64,000 bases of DNA from assembly GCF_019430885.1 (NCBI RefSeq), contig NZ_JAHYBZ010000001.1, positions 310,001 to 374,000 of the forward strand, in the 5' to 3' direction. Each line of letters starts with the position of its first letter. Position 1 is the stretch's first letter. Position numbers and translations under genes: made by a program. Source of the DNA: Roseomonas alba (lineage in GTDB: Bacteria; Pseudomonadota; Alphaproteobacteria; Acetobacterales; Acetobacteraceae). Under the pieces are notes generated by a model. That model did not search any database, was not told the DNA's origin, and was given only the letters and a program-made list of their open reading frames with translations. Shown in pieces: positions 47,444 through 57,399 of the stretch.

Positions 47444-48711
47444 TCTGGGTCCTGTTCGGCGGGCTGCTGATCCTCGGCGTGCCCATCTGGCTCGTGATGG
47501 GCTCGACGGCCTTCCTCGCCTTCCTCGGCGAAGGCCAGCCGCTGCTGCCCATGGCGCAGAAGATCGTCGACGAGTTCAATTCGACGACGCTGCTCGCCGT
47601 GCCCTATTTCGTCGCCGCCGCGGTCTTCATGGAACGCGGCAATGTGGCGAAGGCGCTGATCGGCGCGGCCGAAGCCTGGGTTGGCGGCATCCCGGGCGGG
47701 CTCGGCCTGGTCTGCGTCGCCTCCTGCACCATCTTCGCGGCGATGTGCGGGTCCTCGGTCGCCACCGCCATGGCGATGGGCACGGTGCTGGTGCCGGCCA
47801 TGCTGCGCGCGGGGTATGAGCGGCATTTCGCGGCGGGCATCGTCGCGGCCTCGGGCACGCTCGGCATCCTGATCCCGCCCTCGCTCGCCTTCGTGGTCTA
47901 TGGCGTGCTGGCGGATGAGGCGATCACGCGCCTCTTCCTCGCCGGCGTCATTCCCGGCCTGCTGCAGGCCGGCGCGATCGCTGCCTGGGTCGTCTACTAC
48001 GCGCGCCGCAAGGGCTATGCGCGGGAGACCTCGCTGGAGACGCGGGAGAAATGGCGGCGCACGGTCTATGCGCTGCCGGCGCTCTCGGTCCCGGTGATCG
48101 TGCTGGGCGGGCTCTACGGCGGCGTCGTGACGCTGACCGAGTGCGCCGCGCTCTCGGCGGTCGTGGCGCTCGCCCTGTCGGTCTTCGTCTACAAGGGCAT
48201 CGCCCCGTCCCAGCTGCTGACCGTGATGGCCGAGGCGGTGCGCAACGCCGCGGCGATCATGATCATCATCGCGCTCGCGCTGATCTTCGGGCATTGGGTG
48301 ACCGAGGCGGGCGTCGCCGCGCGCGTCGTCGCATGGACCACCTCGCTCGGCCTGACCTGGTGGCAGTTCCTCATCGGCATCAACGTGCTGCTGATGATCC
48401 TCGGCATGTTCCTCGAGGTCTTCTCCGTGCTGCTGCTGGCGATGCCGGTGATCCTGCCGCTGCTGAAGCCCTTCGACATCGACACCGTCCATTTCGGCGT
48501 GGTGGTGACGATGAACATGGAACTGGCGCTGCTGACGCCGCCGGTGGGGCTCAATCTCTTCGTGCTGGCGGGCATCCTGCGTTGCCCGCTGTCGGAGGTG
48601 GTACGTGGGGTCTGGCCCTTCATCGCCATCATGACGGCCCTGCTGATCCTCGTGACCTATGTGCCGGCGGTCGCGACCTTTCTGCCCGACCTGGTCTATG
48701 GGGTGCGGTGA
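47440..48711 (+). CDS. TRAP transporter large permease (DctM family)
   Basis: A 423-residue membrane protein with around twelve helices. CTIFAAMCGSSVATAMAMG, IVAASGTLGILIPPSL and NMELALLTPPVGLNLFVLAG are the conserved DctM ion/substrate gate motifs. ATG 47440 overlaps the small permease stop. It completes a sodium- or proton-driven uptake system. Confidence 0.96.
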   Translation: MIWVLFGGLLILGVPIWLVMGSTAFLAFLGEGQPLLPMAQKIVDEFNSTTLLAVPYFVAAAVFMERGNVAKALIGAAEAWVGGIPGGLGLVCVASCTIFAAMCGSSVATAMAMGTVLVPAMLRAGYERHFAAGIVAASGTLGILIPPSLAFVVYGVLADEAITRLFLAGVIPGLLQAGAIAAWVVYYARRKGYARETSLETREKWRRTVYALPALSVPVIVLGGLYGGVVTLTECAALSAVVALALSVFVYKGIAPSQLLTVMAEAVRNAAAIMIIIALALIFGHWVTEAGVAARVVAWTTSLGLTWWQFLIGINVLLMILGMFLEVFSVLLLAMPVILPLLKPFDIDTVHFGVVVTMNMELALLTPPVGLNLFVLAGILRCPLSEVVRGVWPFIAIMTALLILVTYVPAVATFLPDLVYGVR

Positions 48712-48793
48712 CCGCGTCGGCCGGTTCCGGTTGACGGGCGACCCGCATCCCGGCTTTCTTTTGGGCTGAGGGGTTTATGGGGGCCCGCTGGGC

Positions 48794-49099
48794 ATGGATA
48801 CGGTCACGCGCGCGCAGCTTGCCGAGGCGATCTACGCCAATGTCGGGCTGTCGCGGAACGAGAGTGCGGCCCTGCTGGAGACCGTGCTCGAGCGGATCTC
48901 CGCGGCGCTGGAGGCCGGTGAGCCAGTGAAGATCTCCGCCTTCGGTACATTTCTGGTGCGTCAGAAGGGCCAGAGGGTGGGGCGCAACCCGAAGACCGGC
49001 GTCGAGGTGCCGATCCTGCCGCGCAAGGTCCTGTCCTTCCGTCCGTCCCAGGTGCTCAAGGCCCGGATCAACAACGAGCCCGAAGGCGACGAGGAATGA
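48794..49099 (+). CDS. ihfA: Integration host factor subunit alpha
   Basis: A 101-residue DNA-bending protein of the HU/IHF family. [20 protein letters not shown] opening, [29 protein letters not shown] (the DNA-contacting arm, about residues 50-78) and [12 protein letters not shown] follow. It overlaps the merR gene by 4 nt. Confidence 0.96.
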   Translation: MDTVTRAQLAEAIYANVGLSRNESAALLETVLERISAALEAGEPVKISAFGTFLVRQKGQRVGRNPKTGVEVPILPRKVLSFRPSQVLKARINNEPEGDEE

Positions 49100-49533
49100 G
49101 CGACGACCTGCCGCCGGAGGTCGAGTCGGACACGCGGACCAGGCCGCGCAAGGCCCCGACCGCCTTCCGGACCATCAGCGAGGTCGCCGACGACCTGCAT
49201 ATTCCCCAGCACGTTCTGCGTTTCTGGGAATCGAAGTTCCCGCAGCTCAAGCCGCTGAAGCGCGGTGGCGGGCGGCGCTACTACCGGCCGGAGGACATTG
49301 CGCTGCTGCGGCGCATCTCCGACCTGCTCTACACCCAGGGCTATACGATCAAGGGTGTGCAGCGGCTGCTGCGTGACGGGACCGACGAAGGACCCCAGGC
49401 CGTGACCGGCGAATTGCCGCTCGGCGACCCGCCGCCGCCGCCCGCCGCGGAGGAGCAGGAAACGGCGGCGCTGCGCGCGGCGCTGGCGGAGCTGGAGGCA
49501 ATCGCGGCGGAACTGCGGGTCCTCGCGGGATAG
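49096..49533 (+). CDS. MerR family transcriptional regulator
   Basis: A 145-residue regulator. [42 protein letters not shown] (landmarks at about 26-66) is the winged helix, and [16 protein letters not shown] the next helix; a C-terminal coiled coil follows a Pro-rich linker. No metal-binding Cys is present. It is the usual ihfA partner in alphaproteobacteria. Confidence 0.93.
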   Translation: MSDDLPPEVESDTRTRPRKAPTAFRTISEVADDLHIPQHVLRFWESKFPQLKPLKRGGGRRYYRPEDIALLRRISDLLYTQGYTIKGVQRLLRDGTDEGPQAVTGELPLGDPPPPPAAEEQETAALRAALAELEAIAAELRVLAG

Positions 49534-49541
49534 GATGTATC

Positions 49542-49825
49542 GGGCGAGCCTTGCCCCTCCAAGCCATCCTGCCAAAGGCCCTCCTGATTAGCTCGATATG
49601 TCCGCTGTGGGGTTGGAGGAAACCACCCCGGCAAGGGCCGAAGGGTCCTTGCAAACCTCCCTTTGGCGCCGTGCGCCCACGTGGAACGGAATGCCGAAGC
49701 CCGCCCTTGAGCCCGAAACGCGCCGGGAGGGCTCAAAATGACCCCCCGGCCCGGCACCAGCAGAATGCGGTCCAGGGGATCCAATCCCCTGGCGGGGTGG
49801 CTCGGAGGGGCAGAGCCCCTCCGAT
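49542..49825. repeat. Palindromic intergenic repeat, copy C (interrupted)
   Basis: The left arm begins gagccttgcccctcc and gccaaaggcc, is interrupted by about 45 nt, then restarts as accccggcaagggccgaagg and ctttggcgccgtgcgcc. The right arm ends ctggcggggtgg and cggaggggcagagcccctccg. The middle shares gaatgccgaagcccgc with copy D. Confidence 0.8.
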
Positions 49826-50028
49826 CTTCGCCCTCGGAGGCATGCGGGCCATCGGGCGGCGCTCGGATCCCGCCAGGCACTGCTGATTGATCGCGTGCCG
49901 GACCCCGCATCAGCGCGCAAGGCGCCTCGCGAGGATGCCAGAGTTCAGCGACTTCGGCAGCACGGAGCGCGGCACCGCCCCTCCGCAACGGAGGCCGGCC
50001 GGCCTTGCCCCGAGACGGGCAAGGCATC
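49826..50028. other. Intergenic stretch after repeat C
   Basis: About 200 nt between the repeat and the stop of the minus-strand binding-protein gene. No tRNA, gene or strong hairpin is evident. Confidence 0.3.
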
Positions 50029-51603
50029 TTACGGCGCCGGGCGCACGCCCATTGCCACCGTGCGCTCATCCATGCGCGGCTCATGCGTCAGGCCGCGGCG
50101 CACGGCCCAGGTGTTCACGTACTGGATGAGCTGGATCAGCGGTTCCTCCTCGGCGTAGAGCGCCACGGCCTCGTGCCAGATCACCTCGCGCCGCTCATCG
50201 TCCAGCGTCGCCGAGCCGCGCGCAGCGAGCTCGTCGAAGACCGGGCCGGAGAAGCGCGCATTGTTGTTCGCCCCGGTCAGGCGCTGGCGGTCATTGGTCG
50301 CGAGAGTGTTGATCAGGAAGTTCGAACCCTCGCCCGTCGAACTGCCCCAGGCGGCCATCTGCATCGCATATTCGATGCGCGCGCGCCGGGGCACGAAGGC
50401 GGTCCAGGGCAGGGCGTCGACCTGCACCCGCACGCCGATGCGGGTCCACATCTGCGCGACCGCCTGGGCCAGCCGCGCATCGTTCGGCCAGCGGTCGTTC
50501 GGCGTGTGCATGGTGATGCGGAAGCCATCCGGGTAGCCGGCTTCGGCGAGCAGGCGCTTCGCCCCATCCGGATCGAAAGCGCGGGGCCGAATGCGCGGAT
50601 TGTAGCCAAAGGCGCCTTCGGGCAGCCATTGCGCGGTCGCGGTCGCCGCGCCTTCCATCACGCGATCGACCAGTGCCTGGCGATTGATGGCCATGGACAG
50701 GGCGCGGCGCACGCGCGCGTCCTTGAAGGGGTTCACCGGCAGGGGATGGCCCGCATTGTCGGTGATCAACGGCGTGCCGCCGTCGCGCGTGTAGTCCGGC
50801 GCCATGTAGACAGTGCGGAGCGAGGGGATCTCGGTGATGGTCACGCGGCTGTCCCGGCGCAGCCGCGCGAGGTCCGAGGTGGGCACCTGCTCGATCAGGT
50901 CGAGATCGCCCGCGAGCAGCGCGGCGGTACGCGCCGCGTCATTGTTGACGATACGGTAGTTCACCTGCGCCCAGGGCTGCGCGCCGCCGAAATAGGCATC
51001 GTTGCGCGTCATCTCGACGCGGTCGCCGGAGCGGTAGCTGGCCAGGCGATAGGGGCCGGTGCCGATGGCGGCGCGGCCGGTGTTGAAGTCCTCGGTCGCC
51101 GCGCCTTCCGCCGCGTGGCGCGCGATGATGGACACCGAGGCGAGGTCGAGCGGCATGAGCGGATGCGGTGCGGCGGTATGCAGGCGCAGCGTCAGCGGAT
51201 CGACCACCTCGACGCGGGTGATGGCGCGCAGGAAGCCCTGGAACCCGCCGGGACTGTTCGGCACGTTGGGCACGCGGGAAAAGGTGAAGACGACGTCGTC
51301 CGCGGTGAAGGGCTTGCCGTCGTGCCAGGTCACGCCCTCGCGCAGCTTGAACTCCCACACCGTGTCCGACACCGCGCGCCAGGAGGTGGCGAGCGAGGGA
51401 TGCGGCCGCGCGCGCGCATCGCGTTCGACCAGCCGGTCGAAGATGTGCATCGTCAGCGCGTTGTTCGGACCGACATTGTGGAAATGCGGGTCCACCGTGG
51501 TCACGGGCGCGGCAGATCCGACATTCAGCGTCTGGGCCGAGACGGTGGTCGCGGTCATGAACACGGCAAGGCCTATGGCAGCGGAGCGGGTCCGGCGGGG
51601 CAT
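50029..51603 (-). CDS. ABC transporter substrate-binding protein (SBP_bac_5 family), paralogue 1
   Basis: A 524-residue periplasmic binding protein of the dipeptide/nickel class. A signal peptide spans about 1-24 (LAVFMTATTVSAQ). FDRLVERDA, LATSWRAVSDTVWEF, GVTWHDGKPFTADDVVFTF and MAINRQALVDRVMEGAA match the family. It is strikingly similar over its entire length to the divergent gene at 51797. No permease or ATPase genes are adjacent. Ligand unknown. Confidence 0.92.
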   Translation of the reverse strand: MPRRTRSAAIGLAVFMTATTVSAQTLNVGSAAPVTTVDPHFHNVGPNNALTMHIFDRLVERDARARPHPSLATSWRAVSDTVWEFKLREGVTWHDGKPFTADDVVFTFSRVPNVPNSPGGFQGFLRAITRVEVVDPLTLRLHTAAPHPLMPLDLASVSIIARHAAEGAATEDFNTGRAAIGTGPYRLASYRSGDRVEMTRNDAYFGGAQPWAQVNYRIVNNDAARTAALLAGDLDLIEQVPTSDLARLRRDSRVTITEIPSLRTVYMAPDYTRDGGTPLITDNAGHPLPVNPFKDARVRRALSMAINRQALVDRVMEGAATATAQWLPEGAFGYNPRIRPRAFDPDGAKRLLAEAGYPDGFRITMHTPNDRWPNDARLAQAVAQMWTRIGVRVQVDALPWTAFVPRRARIEYAMQMAAWGSSTGEGSNFLINTLATNDRQRLTGANNNARFSGPVFDELAARGSATLDDERREVIWHEAVALYAEEEPLIQLIQYVNTWAVRRGLTHEPRMDERTVAMGVRPAP

Positions 51604-51796
51604 GCGTCTTTCTCCGTTTCCCTATCCCGGCATCTTTGGCCGGGTCGGCCGCCATGCTGGCACGAAGGGGCGGTCTTGTCGCAACCCGGCCACATAACAG
51701 TGGGCGATTGCCCCTTTCCCCCATCTGCCCTGGCTGCGACGATGCGGCAGGGATTGGGAAGAACGCTGGTCCGCGACCAGACCGGGAGATAATTTG

Positions 51797-53374
51797 ATGA
51801 ACTGCATGAAGGCCGCGGCTCGCGTCGCGGGTTTGGCCGCGATGCTGGCTGGCACCACGGCCGGAGCCCAGACGCTCACCATCGGCGCCGCGGCGCCGGT
51901 CACTTCGATGGACCCGCACTATCACAACTTTGGGCCGAACAACGCGGCGACGATGCACGTCTTTGACCGGCTGGTCGAACGCGATGCGCAGGCGCGGCCC
52001 TTCCCATCGCTCGCCACCTCCTGGCGCACGGTGTCGGACACGGTGTGGGAGTTCAAGCTGCGCCAGGGCGTGACCTGGCACGACGGCAAGCCCTTCACCG
52101 CGGACGACGTCGTCTTCACCTTCGCGCGCGTGCCGAACGTGCCGAACAGCCCGGGCGGTTTCGGCGGCTTCCTGCGCGCCATCACCCGCGTCGAGATCGT
52201 GGATGCCGAGACGATCCGCATCCACACCCGCACGCCGCATCCGCTGATGCCGCTCGACCTGTCCTCCGTGTCGATCATCTCCCGGGCCATCGGCGAGAAC
52301 CCGAGCAGCGAGGATTTCAATTCGGGTCGCGCGGCGATCGGCACCGGGCCGTATCGCCAGGTTTCCTATCGCCTGGGCGATCGCGTGGAGTTCGAACGCA
52401 ACCCATCCTGGTTCGGCCCGGCCCAGCCCTGGGCGCGCGTGTCCTATCGCATCATCGGCAATGACGGCGCGCGCACCGCCGCACTTCTCGCCGGCGATGT
52501 CGACCTGATCGAACAGATCCCGACCACCGACATCGCGCGGCTGCGCCACGACCAGCGGCTGACCGTGACGTCGGTTCCGAGCCTGCGCACCGTCTTCCTC
52601 GCCCCCGACTACGGCATCGAGGGCGGCAATGCGCAGATCACCGACAATGCGGGCCGGCCGCTCGCGGTGAATCCCTTCAAGGACGTGCGCGTCCGTCGCG
52701 CGCTGTCGATGGCGATCAACCGGGACGCGCTGGTCGAACGCGTGATGGAAGGCGCGGCGACCGCGACGGCGCAATGGCTGCCGGAAGGTGCCTTTGGCTT
52801 CAACACGCATGTGCCCCCGCGTGCCTATGACCCCGCCGCGGCGCGGCGCCTGTTGGCCGAGGCCGGCTATCCGGACGGCTTCCGCGTCACGCTGTCGGCG
52901 CCGAATGATCGCTGGCCGAACGATGCGCGCATCGCCCAGGCCGTCGCGCAGATGTGGACGCGCGTCGGCGTGCGCACCCAGGTCGAGGCACTGCCCTGGA
53001 CGGCCTTCGTCGCGCGGCGTTCGCGCTTCGAATTCGCCATGCAGCTCGGCGCCTGGGGGTCCTCGAGCGGCGAGGCCTCGAACTTCCTGATCAATACGAT
53101 CGGCACGCGCGACCGCACGCGGCTGACCGGGTCGAACAACAATGCGCGCTACTCCGACCCGCGCTTTGACCAGTTCGCCGCGCAGGGATCGGCGACGTTG
53201 GACGACACGGCGCGCGAGGCGATCTGGCACCAGGCGGTGGCGCTGTACGGGGAAGACGAGCCCTACATCCAGCTCATGCAGTACGTGAATACCTGGGCGC
53301 TGAAGCGCGGGCTGGAACACGATCCGCGGATGGATGAACGGACGGTGGCGATGGGGGTGCGGCCGGCGCCGTGA
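51797..53374 (+). CDS. ABC transporter substrate-binding protein (SBP_bac_5 family), paralogue 2
   Basis: A 525-residue paralogue of the divergent gene at 50029. The same landmarks recur: FDRLVERDAQARPFPSLATSW, GVTWHDGKPFTADDVVFTF, MAINRDALVERVMEGAATAT and VNTWALKRGLEHDPRMDER. A signal peptide ends near AGAQ. GGGAGAT lies upstream of ATG 51797. Duplication followed by inversion is likely (inference). Confidence 0.92.
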   Translation: MNCMKAAARVAGLAAMLAGTTAGAQTLTIGAAAPVTSMDPHYHNFGPNNAATMHVFDRLVERDAQARPFPSLATSWRTVSDTVWEFKLRQGVTWHDGKPFTADDVVFTFARVPNVPNSPGGFGGFLRAITRVEIVDAETIRIHTRTPHPLMPLDLSSVSIISRAIGENPSSEDFNSGRAAIGTGPYRQVSYRLGDRVEFERNPSWFGPAQPWARVSYRIIGNDGARTAALLAGDVDLIEQIPTTDIARLRHDQRLTVTSVPSLRTVFLAPDYGIEGGNAQITDNAGRPLAVNPFKDVRVRRALSMAINRDALVERVMEGAATATAQWLPEGAFGFNTHVPPRAYDPAAARRLLAEAGYPDGFRVTLSAPNDRWPNDARIAQAVAQMWTRVGVRTQVEALPWTAFVARRSRFEFAMQLGAWGSSSGEASNFLINTIGTRDRTRLTGSNNNARYSDPRFDQFAAQGSATLDDTAREAIWHQAVALYGEDEPYIQLMQYVNTWALKRGLEHDPRMDERTVAMGVRPAP

Positions 53375-53385
53375 TGCGATGAAGG

Positions 53386-53612
53386 TCGGAGGGGCGCTGC
53401 CCCTCCGAACCACCCCGCCAAAGGCCGAAAGGCCTTTGGAAACCGCGACTTGGCGCCGGGCGCCGCTGTCGCGAAAAGCCCGCTCGCCGCGCTTTGTGCG
53501 CAGGAGCGGGCTTCGGCATTCATTCTGTCGGGGGCGCACGGCGCCAGGTATTGGCTTGCAAAGGCCTTTCGGCCTTTGGCGGGGTGGGTCTGGAGGGGCA
53601 GAGCCCCTCCAG
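53386..53612. repeat. Palindromic intergenic repeat, copy D (complete)
   Basis: Ends are tcggaggggcgctgcccct and its inverted counterpart ctggaggggcagagcccct. Inside, gccaaaggccgaaaggcct and ttggcgccgggcgcc appear, then inverted as ggcgcacggcgcc and aaaggcctttcggcctttgg. It lies between convergent genes (binding protein and sdhB), consistent with a two-way terminator. Confidence 0.88.
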
Positions 53613-53618
53613 CCGGCC

Positions 53619-54401
53619 TTACCCCTGGCGTTCGACCATCAGCTTCTTGATCTCGCCGATCGCCTGCGCCGGGTTCAGCCCCTTCGGGCAGGTCCGGGTG
53701 CAGTTCATGATGGTGTGGCAGCGATACAGCTTGAACGGATCCTCGAGCGCGTCGAGACGCTCGCCCGTCGCCTCATCGCGGCTGTCCGCGATCCAGCGAT
53801 AGGCCTGCAGCAGCACCGCGGGGCCGAGGTAGCGGTCGCCATTCCACCAATAGGACGGGCAGGCGGTCGAGCAGCAGAAGCACAGGATGCACTCCCACAG
53901 CCCATCGAGCTTCGCGCGCTCTTCCTTCGACTGCAGGCGCTCGCCATCGGGTGGCGGCGGCGTGTCGGACTTCAGCCAGGGCTCGACCGAACGGAGCTGC
54001 GCGTAGATCTGGTTGAGGTCCGGCACCAGGTCCTTCACCACCGGCATGTGCGGCAGCGGGGAGATGCGGACGTCGCCCGTCACTTCCTCGATGGGCTTGA
54101 GGCACGCGAGCGTGTTCAGCCCGTCGATGTTCATCGCACAGGAGCCGCAGATGCCTTCGCGGCAGGAACGGCGGAAGGTGAGGGTGGTGTCGACCTCGTT
54201 CTTGATCTTGATCAGCGCGTCGAGGACCATCGGCCCGCACTGGTCGAGATCGATCTCATAGGTGTCGGTGCGCGGGTTGGCACCGCCATCCGGATCCCAA
54301 CGGTAGATCTTGAACGCCTTGACGTTCTTCGCGCCGGCGGGCGCCGGATAGGTACGGCCTTCGCCGACCGTGGAGTTCTTCGGAAGCGTGAAGGTGGCCA
54401 T
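53619..54401 (-). CDS. sdhB: Succinate dehydrogenase iron-sulfur subunit
   Basis: A 260-residue subunit with three clusters: the 2Fe-2S ligands in [15 protein letters not shown], the 4Fe-4S in [16 protein letters not shown] and the 3Fe-4S in [15 protein letters not shown]. It carries electrons from SdhA to quinone. It is the last gene of sdhCDAB, 12 nt after sdhA. Confidence 0.98.
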   Translation of the reverse strand: MATFTLPKNSTVGEGRTYPAPAGAKNVKAFKIYRWDPDGGANPRTDTYEIDLDQCGPMVLDALIKIKNEVDTTLTFRRSCREGICGSCAMNIDGLNTLACLKPIEEVTGDVRISPLPHMPVVKDLVPDLNQIYAQLRSVEPWLKSDTPPPPDGERLQSKEERAKLDGLWECILCFCCSTACPSYWWNGDRYLGPAVLLQAYRWIADSRDEATGERLDALEDPFKLYRCHTIMNCTRTCPKGLNPAQAIGEIKKLMVERQG

Positions 54402-54413
54402 CGGTCGGGTTCC

Positions 54414-56222
54414 TCAGTACACGCGCGGCTTCGGCGGGAAGACCTGCACTTCATTCGTCAGCGTGCGCATCTTCACGTCGCGGTAGTCGAGGCTGACGGC
54501 GTATTTGTCGTCCACGCGCGCCAGGGTGTGCTTCATCCAGTTCACGTCGTCGCGCTCGGGGAAGTCTTCCTGGGCGTGGGCGCCGCGCGATTCCTTGCGC
54601 GCATCGGCGCCATGGATCGTCGTCAGCGCATTGCCGATCAGGTTGTCCAGCTCCAGCGCCTCCATCAGGTCGCTGTTCCAGATCAGGGAGCGGTCGGCGA
54701 TCTTGATGTCGCCGAAGGTGGCGGCGACCTTGTCCATCTTCTCCACACCTTCCTTCAGCAGTTCGGAGGTGCGGAACACCGCGGCATGCGCCTGCATGGT
54801 GCGCTGCATGGTCAGGCGCAGCTCGGCGACCGAGGTCGAGCCCTTCGCATTGCGCACGCGGTCGAAGCGGTCGAGCGAGGCCTCGCCGGCCTTGGGCGGC
54901 AGCGGGGCCTGCGTCGCGCCAGCCTTGATCGTCTCCGCCGCGCGATGCGCGGCGGCGCGGCCGAACACCACCAGGTCGAGCAGCGAATTGGTGCCGAGCC
55001 GGTTCGCGCCATGCACCGACACGCAGGCGGCCTCGCCCACGGCCATCAGGCCGGGGACCACCTTGTCCTGGTCGGCGCTAGTCGCGTCCAGCACCTCGCA
55101 GTGAATGTTCGTGGGGATGCCGCCCATGTTGTAGTGGACGGTCGGCAGCATCGGGATCGGCTCCTTCGTCACATCCACGCCGGCGAAGATCTTCGCCGTC
55201 TCGGAAATGCCGGGGAGGCGTTCATGCAGGATGTCCGCGCCCAGGTGCTCGAGGTGCAGGTAGATGTGGTCCTTCAGCGGACCGACGCCGCGGCCCTCGC
55301 GGATCTCCATCGACATGGCACGGGAGACGACGTCGCGCGAGGCGAGGTCCTTCGCCGTCGGCGCGTAGCGCTCCATGAAGCGCTCGCCCTCGGAGTTCGT
55401 CAGGTAGCCGCCTTCGCCGCGGGCGCCCTCGGTGACGAGGCAGCCCGAGCCGTAGATGCCGGTCGGGTGGAACTGCACGAACTCATTATCCTGCAGCGGC
55501 AGGCCGGCGCGCAGCACCATGCCGCCGCCGTCACCCGTGCAGGTATGCGCCGAGGTGCAGGAGAAATAGGCGCGGCCATAGCCGCCGGTCGCCAGCACCG
55601 TGGTCTGGGCGCGGAAGCGATGGATCGAGCCATCCTCGAGGCACCAGGCGATGACGCCGCGGCAGGCGCCGTCCTCCATGATGAGGTCGAGGGCGAAATA
55701 CTCGACGAAGAACTCGCAGTTATGCTTGAGCGACTGCTGATAGAGCGTGTGCAGGATCGCATGGCCCGTGCGGTCGGCCGCGGCGCAGGCCCGCATCGCG
55801 GGCTCCTTGCCGTAGTACTTCATGTGGCCGCCGAAGGGGCGCTGGTAGATCTTGCCGTCCTCGGTGCGGCTGAACGGCACGCCGAAGTGTTCCAGCTCGT
55901 AGATCGCCGGCACCGCCTCGCGGCACATGTATTCGATCGCGTCCTGGTCGCCGAGCCAGTCCGACCCCTTCACGGTGTCGTACATGTGCCAGCGCCAGTC
56001 ATCCTCGCCCATGTTGCCGAGCGAGGCGCCGACGCCCCCCTGCGCGGCCACGGTGTGGGAGCGCGTGGGGAAGACCTTGGTGATGCAGGCGGTGCTGAGG
56101 CCCGCCGCACCCATGCCGAAGGTCGCGCGCAGACCCGCGCCGCCCGCGCCGACCACCACCACGTCATAGGTGTGATCGACGATGCGGTAGGCGCCGTTCG
56201 AAGGCTTGCTGATCGCGTTCAT
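54414..56222 (-). CDS. sdhA: Succinate dehydrogenase flavoprotein subunit
   Basis: A 602-residue flavoprotein. [15 protein letters not shown] binds [18 protein letters not shown] has the His that links [26 protein letters not shown] and [18 protein letters not shown] are substrate and catalytic segments. ATG 56222 is the first Met of the conserved text. Confidence 0.98.
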   Translation of the reverse strand: MNAISKPSNGAYRIVDHTYDVVVVGAGGAGLRATFGMGAAGLSTACITKVFPTRSHTVAAQGGVGASLGNMGEDDWRWHMYDTVKGSDWLGDQDAIEYMCREAVPAIYELEHFGVPFSRTEDGKIYQRPFGGHMKYYGKEPAMRACAAADRTGHAILHTLYQQSLKHNCEFFVEYFALDLIMEDGACRGVIAWCLEDGSIHRFRAQTTVLATGGYGRAYFSCTSAHTCTGDGGGMVLRAGLPLQDNEFVQFHPTGIYGSGCLVTEGARGEGGYLTNSEGERFMERYAPTAKDLASRDVVSRAMSMEIREGRGVGPLKDHIYLHLEHLGADILHERLPGISETAKIFAGVDVTKEPIPMLPTVHYNMGGIPTNIHCEVLDATSADQDKVVPGLMAVGEAACVSVHGANRLGTNSLLDLVVFGRAAAHRAAETIKAGATQAPLPPKAGEASLDRFDRVRNAKGSTSVAELRLTMQRTMQAHAAVFRTSELLKEGVEKMDKVAATFGDIKIADRSLIWNSDLMEALELDNLIGNALTTIHGADARKESRGAHAQEDFPERDDVNWMKHTLARVDDKYAVSLDYRDVKMRTLTNEVQVFPPKPRVY

Positions 56223-56290
56223 CGCATCCGTCTCGTTCGCGCCCGCCAGGGGGCGATGCTTGTCAAATCGGGCGGCCTGACCGTCTTCGG

Positions 56291-56683
56291 TCAGACCGCG
56301 ATGCGCAGCACGGCGAGCGTCGCCGACAGCCACAGCAGGAAGCAGGCGCCCTTGATCACGAGCAGCGCGCCGACCTTGCAGAGCTCGCCGCGCACATAAT
56401 CCTCGATCCACTCCTGCAGGCCATAGGCCATGTGGTGGAAGGCGGCGGCGAGGAAGGCGAGCAGCAGCACGGCGTTGAAGGGGCGGCCGATCCAGGCCGT
56501 CGCCTCCTGCCAGGTGGCATCCGGCATGCGGGCCAGGGCGAAGACCAGCCAGATGGTCAGCGGCAGCAACGCCATGGAGGTGACGCGCTGCATCCACCAG
56601 TGATGCGTGCCGCCCTTGGCGGCGCCCAGGCCGCGCACGCGGCCGAGCGGGGAGCGAAGGGAGCGGATTGTCGGCGCGGCCAT
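56291..56683 (-). CDS. sdhD: Succinate dehydrogenase membrane anchor subunit D
   Basis: A 130-residue protein with three membrane helices. [19 protein letters not shown] and [16 protein letters not shown] (heme and quinone region) match the alphaproteobacterial SdhD. It lies 5 nt after sdhC. Confidence 0.94.
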   Translation of the reverse strand: MAAPTIRSLRSPLGRVRGLGAAKGGTHHWWMQRVTSMALLPLTIWLVFALARMPDATWQEATAWIGRPFNAVLLLAFLAAAFHHMAYGLQEWIEDYVRGELCKVGALLVIKGACFLLWLSATLAVLRIAV

Positions 56684-56688
56684 CGGCG

Positions 56689-57135
56689 TCAGATCCAGGT
56701 GATGAGCATGATGAGCCAGGTCAGCGCGGTGAGCGCCGCGGTGCCGATCAGCACCGCCCGGCCGGTGAGGTACATGGTCGGGATCTCGAAGCCACGGCCG
56801 CTGTCCCAGTAGAGGTGCCGGATGCCGGCCAGCGTGTGGTACCAGGCCACCGCCGTCAGGCCCATCAGGCCGAGCACGCCGATGAAGGACCCGAAGAACC
56901 ACATCGCGCCATTATAGGCGGATTCGCCGGCGGCGGCGGCGACCAGCCACCACACCAGGAAGACCATGCCGATCGACCAGAGCGCGCCGGTGATGCGGTG
57001 GGTGATGGAGAGTGCGGAGGACATCTGCAACATGTCGTAGACCTGCAGATGGGGCGACAGCGGACGGCGGACGAGGCTGCCATCCGACCGGCGGCCGACC
57101 ATCAGGGCCTCCCGCGCGTCGGTGATCTTGGACAT
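56689..57135 (-). CDS. sdhC: Succinate dehydrogenase cytochrome b556 subunit
   Basis: A 148-residue membrane anchor. [23 protein letters not shown] and [13 protein letters not shown] (heme-ligand His) are the SdhC signature. ATG 57135 starts the conserved part. It heads the sdhCDAB operon, whose promoter must lie in the gap shared with the MFS gene. Confidence 0.95.
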   Translation of the reverse strand: MSKITDAREALMVGRRSDGSLVRRPLSPHLQVYDMLQMSSALSITHRITGALWSIGMVFLVWWLVAAAAGESAYNGAMWFFGSFIGVLGLMGLTAVAWYHTLAGIRHLYWDSGRGFEIPTMYLTGRAVLIGTAALTALTWLIMLITWI

Positions 57136-57266
57136 GGTCCGTAAACTCCAAAGCGCCGCCTGCCCCGATCCCCGAGCCGGGGGACGGCCTTGTGCCGGCA
57201 CTTGTATGGTGCGGCGCGGGACAGCGTCAAATCCGCGGCGGGACTTTTGCGGTGCAGCTCAAGTAC

Positions 57267-57283
57267 TTGCGAATGGCTCGCAA
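57267..57283. promoter_or_regulatory. Fur-like palindrome between sdhC and the MFS gene
   Basis: ttgcgaatggctcgcaa has perfect 6-bp arms (ttgcga/tcgcaa) around a 5-nt centre. It resembles alphaproteobacterial Fur boxes (ttgcgaat-n-ttcgcaa type). It is 132 nt before sdhC and 117 nt before the MFS start and could serve either. Confidence 0.4.
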
Positions 57284-57399
57284 ACGGCGGCGGGCCGCCA
57301 GGCTCGCCGACATGGATGGAATGTCGGGAAAATCGCCCGTTGACGGGGGACCGCACCGCGCCCAGCGTTACGGCAATAGTCACAGGCCAGGGTGCAGAC

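Noticed and set aside
49534..50028. A tRNA gene after merR, as in some alphaproteobacteria
   Set aside because: No cloverleaf or TPsiC-arm sequence is visible; the gap is largely repeat copy C.
50005..51792. A 595-codon open frame opposite binding-protein paralogue 1
   Set aside because: A similar frame opposite paralogue 2 has the same kind of text, as expected from paralogues with biased codons, and no domain is recognisable.
53334..56399. A 1021-codon open frame on the plus strand opposite sdhB and sdhA
   Set aside because: It is antisense to clearly functional genes, and such long frames arise from high GC at third positions.
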